DNA of 64,000 nucleotides, taken from Closterium sp. Naga37s-1. Lineage: Eukaryota > Streptophyta > Zygnematophyceae > Desmidiales > Closteriaceae. Both the position numbers and the translations under genes were made by a program. The stretch spans positions 457,501 through 521,500 of the forward strand of contig CANJKZ010000538.1 of NCBI GenBank assembly GCA_947471745.1. The letters are read 5' to 3'. The notes below the pieces were generated by a model. The model saw only the letters and a list, made by a program, of their open reading frames with translations. It searched no databases and had not been told where the DNA came from. Shown here one piece after another: positions 31,601 through 43,600 of the stretch (its first letter is position 1; every line of letters begins with the position of its first letter).

Positions 31601-34600
31601 TGAGGGCGAGTGAGGACGCGGGGGGGATGGGAGAGGAGGAGCACACGTGGACGGGTGGTGTCGATGGTGAACGCTGCTCTGGCTGACGCGTTGTTGAGGC
31701 CGTGGCGGTTCCATGCTGACGTGGCACGCACACTGAAGAGGTACGTGCCGTCTGGCAGCGGTGCGGAGAGATACCACCCATTGCTGCTGCTGTTAGCAAT
31801 GCTGTTACTGGTGCTGTCACCACTGCTTCTGCCGCTGTTGTCACTGCTGTCGCTGCCCTCACTGCTGTTACTGCTGCTACTACTGTTGCTGCTAATGCTG
31901 TCCATCCCCACCTGGAAGGGGCTGCTGCAGCTGCGCCAGTCAAAGAGGGGAGGCGGGGACGTGGCTCCACTCCATGCCTGCAGCCTGCAGCTCCACTCTG
32001 CTGGCCCTCGTGACTCTTGTGAGTCGTCTCGTGATTCTTGTGACTGTAGCAGTTGTGACTCTTGTGGTTGTGACTCTGGTGCGAATGGGGCACCTTCCTG
32101 GTTTAAACCCACCACAGCCAATGTCTCTAGCGCCTCAAAAGCCATCTGTGAGGCCGTTGCCTGCCCAGAGCCCACCTCCTCCCCATCAAGCCCGAACGCG
32201 AACCGAACGCTCCCTCGGTTCGAATACACCGCCGGCGCTTCTAGAATCACAGCTTTCGGCAGGACAGTATCGAGCGCCCATGTGACTATAGGGGGGGCGG
32301 GATCCGCATTCCCAGCCTGATCCACAGCTCTCACACAGAAGGAATAGCGACCGTCATAGAAGCCAGAGTAAGTCACAGGGCTGGTGCAGTTAGTCCAGTT
32401 ACCCCACGTGGTGCCTCCCTGGGTGTGATCCAAACGAGGGGTTTGCCCTCCTGGGCTTGTGGCTGGAAGCTGCTCGCTCTGTGTGACTATAGAGGGCGGG
32501 AACAGCCATTCGAGGAGGCGGGTGGGGATGCTGCTTGCTTGGTGGAACGTGATTGGCTGTGGGGTGATGGGGTCGGCGGGGGGAGGCGAGAGCGACGAGG
32601 CGCTGAGCTGGCATTGGAAGTGGCTGACGTCAGCAGACGGGGAGGAAAAGGTGAAAGAAGCGGTTGCGGTGGTGGCAGGTGTGTAAGACGAGGAGAGTGT
32701 GGTGGTGGGTGCTTCGAGATCGACAGCAAAGGTGGTCCTGTAAAGAGGGCTGATGAGGGTGTTGGTGTAGGAGGTGTCTAGGAGCTGAGCTGAGAAGACA
32801 TAGGTGCCGCTACCGAGGGATGGGAAGGTGACAGGGGAGGTGCACGGTCCCCATGGCAGCACCACCACGCGACTCTCTTCTTCCCCTGTGCCTCCCAATG
32901 CTGCTACCCCTGCTCCTCCTTCATCCTCTGTTCCTCCTCTGTCTCCTGCTTCTCCTGCACCCCCTGCAACTGCCCCTTGCTCTGGGCATTCGCCTGCCCC
33001 TTCTGCCACTCCTGCTTCTCTTCCCACACTGCCCAACGCTCCGCCCTCTGCTTCCTCACTCGGTGCCGCAGCACCCTGCACACCCCATCCGCCAACCCAT
33101 CCATCCTCCACCGCTGCAGACGAATCAGTTGCAGCATAATCCATCAGTCCGTCAGTGCTGGCAACAACTGCTGATGCCATACTGCTGCTGCTGGTTGTGC
33201 TGGTGGTGGTGGTTGTGGTGGTGGCGCTGCTGCTGCTGGTGATGGAGGTGACCCGAGTGAGGCCGCAGAGGACAGTGGTGGCGGGGCTGGCGGGGAAGAG
33301 GAGCGGAATGGAGAGGAAGGGGCTGCTGGATAGGGGCGGGGGCGGGGGGTCCGCTTGCACATCTGGATGGGGGGGAAAAGGGGGAAGGGGAACGGAAAGA
33401 CGGGGTTAAGAGAAGCGAATTGAGTGGAGCGGGACAGAGAGGGGCTGCTGGATAGGGGCGGGGGCGGGGGGTCCGCTTGCACATCTGGATGGAGGGAGGG
33501 CGGGGGTTGGGGGGAGGGGAGAGATGGGGAAAGATAAGCAGGGGCATGAGAAAGGAGAGGTGTGAGGATAGGAGGAGTATTAAGAGTGCTTGTCAGAAAG
33601 GGACAGGAAAATAGGTCTGGAAGGAGGAGGAATCAGGGAGAGAGCATAGGATAGCATGGGGCGTGACGAGGTGAGGGAAGGGCAAGGAGAAGCAAGGAGG
33701 GGTGAGTGAGAAAGGGCGAGGAGGGGTGAGGGGGGGAAAGGAGGGGTGAGGCGGCACGAAGATGGACGAGGAGGGGCAGAGAAGGCTCACACAGGCAGTC
33801 GACTTGAGTGATGGGGCCTCTGGCTGCCACAGCAAACCGCTGCCCGCCATCCCTGCTACTAGGGGGGTTGCTTGGGGGGTTGCCTGGGGGTCTGTCTGGA
33901 GTGCTCCCTGGTGGCGTGCCTGGCATGGGCATGTTGACCTGCACTGCCCTCACGTCCACCGTGTACACTCCATGCTGTGGCGCTGTGATGTGCACCTGCA
34001 CGCACATGGGGGCACATGCGGTGCGGGTATGAGGGCAGACAGGCGGCATGGGGGCAGATGGGCGGCATGGGGGCAGATGGGCGGCATGGGGGCAGATGGG
34101 TGGCATGGGGGCAGATGGGTGGCATGGGGGCAGATGGGCGGCATGGGGGCAGATGGGTGGCATGGGGGCAGATGGGTGGCATGGGGGCAGATGGGTGGCA
34201 TTGGGGCAGATGGGTGGCATTGGGGCAGATGGGTGGCATTGGGGCAGATGGGTGGCATTGGGGCAGATGGGTGGCATTGGGGCAAGGACAGCGAGATACC
34301 TTCTGCGATGCCCCAAAAGGCTTTTGAGACGTCTGAGAACCGCAAGTACCTGTTCAACAGTGTTGCGGGCATCGGGAGCCAGCCTCCCGTTCCCGAAGAA
34401 GGTGTGACCGGTGGGAGCGGTGACTGAGAGGTCCAGGTTGTTCACCAGCAGTACCACCGGCACCATAACCACCATAATCCCCAGCAGCACCAGCAGCACC
34501 AGCAGCACCAGCAGCACCAGCAGGTTGTTCTCAGAGGTCCTACCTGCTCCACAGTGTTACGGGCGTCAGGCGCCAGCCCCCCATTCCCGAAGAAGGTGTG

Positions 34601-37600
34601 ACCGGTGGGGGAGGTGACTGCAAGGTCCAGGTTGTTCACCAGCAGTGGTGTCGCCGCGTTCTGATTCGCCACCAGCGCTGCTGGAGCATCGTACCTGGAC
34701 AGAATGGGACCAAGGAAGCAAAACATCATTTGGTGAGTGAGAAATATGGAGTGCTTCAGAGAGAGATTTTAAAAGCAGACTAAACAGAACACTTACCAGG
34801 TGAGCGTGATCTTGACATCCTTGCTCCCCGTTCCGCCATCTCCCCTCTCAGGATTAACCAGCAAGCAGATGCGGTAACCGTTACCGGTCTTCAGGGCAGG
34901 TCCCTCGATTGCCACTGTAGTGAAGGATGCTGTACCCGCTATAGGCACAGCATTGCCTAGGTGCACACGGCCAAAGCCCTGGTTCATGGAGGGTGGTGCG
35001 TCTATAGGGTAGCGGTCACCTGGTGGGGGCCAGGGAGCACGGGCACAGCGTGAAAGAGGCAGGGGATAATCAGAGAGGGACAGTACAGTGAGGAGAGCGA
35101 ATCGCAGAGAACGCTACGCGGAGAGCAAAGAGCAGAGAGCAGAGAGAAAAGAGTAAGTTTTTTGTCTTGTAGTGAGACTCACCGTTTCCAGCTGTGAGAG
35201 GCATGGCTCCGTTTATCAACGTGGCCTTGAGCAGCATGCCACTTGGCACGAAGCCATTGGCTGGAACCTAGAAGAATGCCACAGCAGATTATAGATGAGA
35301 AGTTATATGGCTTCTTGGTCAACTGAATTGTCATGTCATCAATGAACAGCGGTAAATTTGTGTATAGCACGCATAGCATGCACGTGGCAGAAATTTTCAA
35401 CAGGCATGCACAAAACCTGTCACGGTGTTTACAGGGTAGCGCATGGGGTTACCCTCTGGCCAGTGGGGTAGAAGCCGTCCATGAAGTATTGCCTGAGCAG
35501 AGCAGCCGAGCCGGCAGTGATGGGCGTGGCCATTGAGGTGCCTGACATCTCTGGATGGCGGGGAGGAATGGTTGAGCAGAGCAGGAATGGTTGAGAAATG
35601 GCTGAGAAGAGCAGAGTAGAGCAGAGTGAGCAGAGCAGCGGCTGATGGGCATAGCACCTGACGGTTACATGCGGGGAACCTGACCTGACAGGCACCTGAG
35701 GGAAATCTGATGGGCATAAGAGGAGCTGACTGCAGCACTCACGTGTGACAGAGCACGATGGCTGGCGAAGGTTGCGGTTGCTCTTTGCTGACCATATGCC
35801 CTCCCCTGCCACGCGTCAGGGAGGAGGCAGATGCACAACGAATGGCAATGACACGGGAGGAGTGAGACAAGCTGGGACTGATAGGTGGGACTGATAGGTG
35901 GGACTGATAGGTGGGACTGATAGGTGGGACTGATAGGTGGGACTGATAGGTGGGACTGAAAGGTGGGACTGAAAGGTGGGACTGATAGGTGGGACTGAAA
36001 GGTGGGACTGATAGGTGGGACTGATAGGTGGGACTGATAGGTGGGACTGATAGGTGGGACTGATAGGTGGGACTGATAGGTGGGACTGATAGGTGGGACT
36101 GATAGGTGGGACTGAAAGGTGGGACTGATAGGTGGGACTGATAGGTGGGACTGATAGGTGGGACTGATAGGTGGGACTGATAGGTGGGACTGATAGGTGG
36201 GACTGAAAGGTGGGACTGATAGGTGGGACTGATCGGTGGGACTGATAGGTGGGATTGATAGGTGGGACTGATAGGTGGGACTGATAGGTGGGACTGACAG
36301 GTGGGACTGATAGGTGGGACTGATAGGTGGGACTGATAGGTGGGACTGATAGGTGGGACTGATAGGTGGGACTGATAGGTGGGACTGATAGGTGGAACTG
36401 ATAGGTGGGACTGATAGGTGGGACTGATAGGTGGGACTGATAGGTGGGACTGAAAGGTGGGACTGATAGGTGGGACTGATAGGTGGGACTGAGAGGTGGG
36501 ACTGAGAGGTGGGACTGATAGGTGGGACTGAAAGGTGGGACTGATAGGTGGGACTGATAGGTGGGACTGATAGGTGGGACTGAGAGGTGGGACTGATAGG
36601 TGGGACTGAAAGGTGGGACTGATAGGTGGGACTGATAGGTGGGACTGATAGGTGGGACTGATCGGTGGGACTGATAGGTGGGACTGATAGGTGGGACTGA
36701 TAGGTGGGACTGACAGGTGGGACTGATAGGTGGGACTGATAGGTGGGACTGAAAGGTGGGGCTGATAGGTGGGGCTGATAGGTGGGACTGATAGGTGGGA
36801 ATGACAGGTGGGACTGATAGGTGGGACTGATAGGTGGGACTGATAGGTGGGACTGATATGTGGGACTGATAGGTGGGACTGATAGGTGGGACTGATAGGT
36901 GGGACTGATAGGTGGGACTGATAGGTGGGACTGATAGGTGGGACTGATAGGTGGGACTGAAAGGTGGGACTGATAGGTGGGACTGACAGGTGGGACTGAT
37001 AGGTGGGACTGATAGGTGGGACTGATAGGTGGGACTGAAAGGTGGGACTGATAGGTGGGACTGATAGGTGGGACTGATAGGTGGGACTGATAGGTGGGAC
37101 TGATAGGTGGGACTGATAGGTGGGACTGATAGGTGGGACTGATAGGTGGGACTGATAGGTGGGACTGATAGGTGGGACTGAAAGGTGGGACTGATAGGTG
37201 GGACTGATAGGTGGGACTGAGAGGTGGGACTGAGAGGTGGGACTGATAGGTGGGACTTAAAGGTGGGACTGATAGGTGGGACTGATAGGTGGGACTGATA
37301 GGTGGGACTGAGAGGTGGGACTGATAGGTGGGACTGAAAGGTGGGACTGATAGGTGGGACTGATAGGTGGGACTGATAGGTGGGACTGATCGGTGGGACT
37401 GATCGGTGGGACTGATAGGTGGGACTGATAGGTGGGACTGACAGGTGGGACTGATAGGTGGGACTGATAGGTGGGACTGAAAGGTGGGGCTGATAGGTGG
37501 GGCTGATAGGTGGGGCTGATAGGTGGGACTGATAGGTGGGACTGATAGGTGGGACTGATAGGTGGGACTGATAGGTGGGACTGACAGGTGGGACTGATAG

Positions 37601-40600
37601 GTGGGACTGATAGGTGGGACTGAAAGGTGGGGCTGATAGGTGGGGCTGATAGGTGGGACTGATAGGTGGGACTGATAGGTGGGACTGATAGGTGGGACTG
37701 ATAGGTGGGACTGATAGGTGGGACTGATAGGTGGGACTGATAGGCGGGACTGATAGGCGGGACTGATAGGTGGGACTGATAGGTGGGACTGATAGGTGGG
37801 ACTGATAGGTGGGACTGATAGGTGGGACTGATAGGTGGGACTGATAGGTGGGACTGATAGGTGGGACTGATAGGTGGGACTGAAAGGTGGGACTGATAGG
37901 TGGGACTGATAGGTGGGACTGATAGGTGGGACTGATAGGTGGGACTGATAGGTGGGACTGATAGGTGGGACTGATAGGTGGGACTGATAGGTGGGACTGA
38001 TAGGTGGGACTGATAGGTGGGACTGATAGGTGGGACTGATAGGTGGGACTGATAGGTGGGACTGAAAGGTGGGACTGATAGGTGGGACTGATAGGTGGGA
38101 CTGATAGGTGGGACTGATAGGTGGGACTGATAGGTGGGACTGATAGGTGGGACTGATAGGTGGGACTGAAAGGTGGGACTGATAGGTGGGACTGATAGGT
38201 GGGACTGATAGGTGGGACTGATAGGTGGGACTGATAGGTGGGACTGATAGGTGGGACTGACAGGTGGGACTGATAGGTGGGACTGATAGGTGGGACTGAT
38301 AGGTGGGACTGATAGGTGGGACTGATAGGTGGGACTGATAGGTGGGACTGATAGGTGGGACTGATAGGTGGGACTGATAGGTGGGACTGATAGGTGGGAC
38401 TGATAGGTGGGACTGAAAGGTGGGACTGATAGGTGGGACTGACAGGTGGGACTGATAGGTGGGACTGATAGGTGGGACTGATAGGTGGGACTGAAAGGTG
38501 GGACTGATAGGTGGGACTGATAGGTGGGACTGAGAGGTGGGACTGAGAGGTGGGACTGATAGGTGGGACTGAAAGGTGGGGCTGATAGGTGGGACTGATA
38601 GGTGGGACTGATAGGTGGGACTGATAGGTGGGACTGATAGGTGGGACTGATAGGTGGGACTGATAGGTGGGACTGATAGGTGGGACTGAGAGGTGGGACT
38701 GAAAGGTGGGACTGAAAGGTGGGACTGATAGGTGGGACTGATAGGTGGGACTGATAGGTGGGACTGATAGGTGGGACTGACAGGTGGGACTGATAGGCGG
38801 GACTGATAGGTGGGGCTGATAGGTGGGGCTGATAGGTGGGACTGATAGGTGGGACTGATAGGTGGGACTGATAGGTGGGACTGATAGGTGGGACTGATAG
38901 GGAGGAAAGGGATATGAAAAGGGAGGGGCGAATCAATAAAAGAACGTTTGTGAGAAGCACAGGGAGTAGTGAGATACGCACAAGCACCGAGCGAGAGCAA
39001 CCAGTCTTCAGCCTTGCAGGGCCCAAGAACAGAATATCTTGCATTGAGGGACCGAACATAAGCCCTATTAGCCCTGGAGCAGAGATGTCGGGCTTAATGC
39101 GGCCATCAGGGGTGGGACCCCACGAGGAGAAACGTGCCATGCTGGCCGGGCTGAACGAACATAATCACCCCTCTGCCCGCATTACCTCTGCCAGCCCTGC
39201 CGGCATTACCTGGAGCAGTGATGTCGGGCTTAATGCGGCCATCAGGCGTGGGACCCCACGAGGAGAAGCGCGCCATGCTATTAGGGCGGAAGGCGAGAGA
39301 CACTGCCAGGGGTGAGATGGACACCTGCTGGGGGGGAATGGTGAAGGCAGGTGAAGGCAGGTGAAGGCAGGTGAAGGCAGGTGAAGGCATGTGAAGGCAT
39401 GTGACGGCAGGTGAAGGCATGTGAAGGCAGGTGAAGGCAGGTGAAGGTAGGTGAAGGCAGGTGAAGGCATGTGAAGGCAGGTGAAGGCAGGTGAAGGCAG
39501 GTGAAGGCATGTGAAGGCATGTGAAGGCATGTGAAGGCAGGTGAAGGCATGTGAAGGCATGTGACGGCAGGTGAAGGCATGTGACAGCATGTGAAGGCAG
39601 AGGCATGTGAAGGCAGGTGAAGGCAAGTGACGGCATGAGAAAGCAAGAAGCACGCACTTGCACGGGCTGGCCCCTCCTGAGAGCTGCATCTAGGATGGCA
39701 CCCACTGCTTGTGGCACAGAACCACCTGGCACAGCCATGGGGGAGCGAACCAGCACAGATGGCACAAAGGATTGTGAGACGAGGTTGTGGACAACACAAG
39801 TGCTGCTGAAAGAAATCTTGCAGGTGAATGGAGATGCGCTGAATGGCTTGGCCACGTAGGGGTTGGGTGCGATGCTGCTGGATGGAGCGCAGAGTGAGAA
39901 AGAGAAGAAGCAGTTTTTGGGTGGTGTGGGAGGTGGTGTGAGAGATGGTGTGGGAGATGGTGTGAGAGATGGTGTGAGAGATGGTGTGAGATCGCACCTG
40001 GGATGGTGATGCTGGGGTCAGCGCCAAAGGGAGCAGCCATGGGGAAGTAGCCAAGAGTGTCATTAGCCACAATCACTGCTGCTGCTGCACCTGCTGCCTG
40101 CGCGTTCCTGAACTGAAATGGTGAGTGTGGCACGTTTTAAGGAGAAACAAACGCAGTAGATTTTATGTGAAGGAGGGATGAGCTGTACTAAATTGGCCAT
40201 AAACGTGACGGCTGCTGCTTTTTAAGTCGACTTAAAAATCGACTCATCACACGCAGGTTATGTGAAGGAGGGATGAGCTGTACTAAATTGGCCATAAACG
40301 TGACGGCTGCTGCTTTTTAAGTCGACTTAAAAATCGACTCATCACACGCGGGTTATGTGAAGGAGGGATGAGCTGTACTAGATTGGCCATAAACGTGACG
40401 GCTGCTGCTGGGACGACTTTGAATCGCAAGGCCTTATGTGAAATGCTTAGCAGCGCCATGATGTGGGCGAAGCAAGAGGAAACAAATTGCTGAAACAGCC
40501 TGGTGTTGACTGAGAGCAGCATAAAATGACCTTGTTCTGACGCAAAGCACAGATTAAAACAAGAAAATAGCACAGAAGAACTTGAAAACCAGCAGCGTGA

Positions 40601-43600
40601 CTGTGTTGTCAGAGGAAAGAACGGCAGCAGACTGGCACCCACCTTATCCGCAAAGATGCAGTTTCCCGCATCAAGCAGCACAATCAACCCAGCCACACTC
40701 CCTCCCGCGCTCCCACTACCGCCCCGCACCGCTCTGCACCCATCCCTCGGCTCGCCCCTCACGAGCCCCCACGGCACCCCCACCTCCCATAGGCCCGACT
40801 GGAAGGTGGCGCCAAAGGCGTGTGAGAGGAGAGGGTACCAGGCGCGGTCGGAGGGGAGGAGGGCGGGGGGGGGCGCGAGGATGGAGAGGTTGAAGGGCGT
40901 GGCGAGGAGGGGCGGAGAGGCGCCGACACTGCCGAGGGTTGCGCCTACTGTGAGACAGTTCTTGGCGAGAGCAGGCGATGAGATGGAGACTGGGGGAGAG
41001 GGGGAAAGGCAGGGGTTGGGAGTGTAGGTGGCTTGGTTTACGAAGGAGATATTCATAATCGGAAGGGTGAGACGGAGAGGGTCGCCCCCACTGTGAGGCA
41101 GTTCTTGGGGAGAGCAGGTGACGAGATGGAGACTGGGGTAGCGGTGGTGGGTGGGGAGGGTGTGACGAGTATAAGAACCACACACGCACCTGTGTCTCGG
41201 TGCACAGCGCCCATGTTGCCTGCCGCGACTACTGGGAGGAAGTTCTGCCACGGGACAGAGAGAGGGAGAGAGAGAGCACGGATCAGGGGAACAGGAACAG
41301 CATGGTTAGAGGCATGGATGTGTTGTGGCTTGGATGAGTAAGGACTTAGGGATGACATCTTTCCACAGGGCTGCCTGCCTGTTGCTGATTGCAGCATGTT
41401 AAGAGGCACAGATAGTTCTGGGAGCTCACAGGGTTGTTGAAGGTGAAACGGTCGACTGACTGCGCCATGTAGTCATATGCAAACACTCCTGACGCCCACG
41501 AGTCCGAGTGGATCAACGCCCCCGCCTTCATTGCCTGCCTGCACCCACAGTTACACCACCGGGAAGCTGAGCAGAGTGAGGCAAAATTGGACCGCAACAG
41601 CTAAGCCTAGAGGAGGACTTACCACATTCTATGGTGGATGATGACACATCGACCAATCACCCGAGCAGCAAATGAACCTTAACAGAGCCTCACTCACCCA
41701 TAGTACCCACTGCCCAGGTCACCAGGCGGCATGATGTAACCCACATCGCCCTCGCCCATGTCAGTGAAGGCAATGCGCGCATCAGGCGCCATGCCAGGGT
41801 ACAGATCCACGTTCTCTGGCCCCTTCGCCCCCTGCTGCCCCGGCTGCGGTTGCTGTGCTTGCTGTTGCTGCGAGCAGGCCCCTGCCACGGAGCCGGCCAC
41901 GTGGGTGCCGTGCCCCAACTCGTCCACTGTGTCCCCGTTGACCACCCGGTACTGCACCACCTTGCGGTGAGTCGGGCCTGGCAGAGGGACTGCGTCATCG
42001 CGGAAAAAGCAACTGCAGGGTGAGGGGCAAGGGAGGGGAAGGAAGGCTGGCCTGAGTGAAAGCGGAGCCGGCCACGTGGGTGCCGTGCCCCACCTCGTCC
42101 ACTGTGTCCCCGTTGACCACCGGGTACTGCACCACCTTGCGGTGCGTGGGGCCTGGTAGGGGCACTGCTTCGTCCCGGAAGAAGCAGCTGGAAGGGTGAG
42201 GAGAGGAGTGAAGGAGAGGGAAAAAGGTCGTTCAAGATCCTTGGAAGTTCGTCCACTGTGTCGCCGTTCACCACCCGGTACTGCACCACCTTGCGGTGAT
42301 TGGGGCCTGGCAGAGGGACGGAATCGTCCTGGAAGAAGCAGCTGGAAGGGTGAGGGGCTCAGGAGAGAAAAAGAGATGAGCCTGCGTGAAAGTGGGGATT
42401 CAGAGTGGGTGAGGCAACGGAGAAGGCAAGAAAGGCAGAACTTGCAATGAGACGGATAAGTGCATGGCGTAGAACAGGAGCGACGCAAAGAGCAGAAAGG
42501 TCAGCGAAAGAGTAGGACTCTGCTACACTCCCACCTCTGCATGTCGATGCCGCTGTCACCAATTCCCACGATCTGCCCGACTCCCGTGATTCCAGCACTC
42601 CAAAGGGGCCGTGCCGCCCCAAACCCACTCCTCTGCTGCTCACTACCACCTCCTCCGCTGCCTGATCCTGGCGATCCGAACCCTGGGTCGTCGTCCAAGC
42701 CAACGGAGGTGCCGCTCTGAGTGACAGCTGAGGCCCACCGGTTGTGCAGGCGAGAACGGGGCCGAGGTGCGACCCACTGCACCCACCCCTGCTGCTGCAG
42801 CCAGCGCAGCACGGCAGGCAGCAGGGGCTTCGGCGCTGCCAGCACCAGCAGACCTTGACTGGTGACGTCATGCTGATGATGATGATGATGATGATGGCTC
42901 TGGGTGGTATCAGATGTGGTGCTATCGGGTATGTTGTTAGGTGCTGATGAGATTATATCATCTTGGCTTGAGTCGTGAATGGTGGTGCTGATTCCTTCTA
43001 GCGACACACTGAAGGTAGAGCAATACAGGCTGTCAGATGTCTCCAGAAGCTGGGTGCGCGGATCATCCAGATTCTTCGGTCGATTGACATGTTGCATTGC
43101 TCCAGCAGGGGTACTATCTGACGACTGGTTTACTGCGGAGCTTGAAACCGTAGGATCTGGTAGACGGACTGAATCTGATCCGTCGATTGGTTGCTGCAAA
43201 TGGACGAACTTTTCACACAGGCTGCTGTGGATGAAGGAAGCGTATGCTTTGGAGTTGCCGACCGGGCCTTGATCCGGCAGCACGACTGTGATAAGTGGCC
43301 GGCCTTCTTTGTCCACATCGATCATGTCATATATAGAGCTTTCCTCCTTGATGTCATCTGCGGTTTTATAGTGCCTGGAACGAGAAACAGCCTGATTCAG
43401 CACTGCAACGTCTCACAAAAAAGCGACGACGGAAGACAGCATATGATAACAGCAGCAACCGACGGTTAATTCTGAAGTCTGAAGTAGAGAGAGAAGGCAA
43501 AGAAACAATGGATGAAGCTGTGACTGACCGTAGAATGGCACCCCATTCGGGCGCTAGCTTCGACTCTCCTCGTAGACGGCCAATCCACGACACGTAGGAG

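Noticed and set aside
27994-33360. The 727- and 1047-codon frames as two separate genes
   Set aside because: They join in phase with each other (VDTTPP across the junction), with the protease upstream and with a membrane-helix exon downstream, so they are treated as exons 17 and 18.
33762-34427. Plus-strand frame rich in Trp/Gly/His (HGGRWVAWGQMGG)
   Set aside because: It is the 19-bp intronic minisatellite of the minus-strand protease gene.
35665-39140. Two long minus-strand frames of 1111 and 627 codons as genes
   Set aside because: They are the 13-bp array read in different frames; the true protease exons flank the array and join in phase without it.
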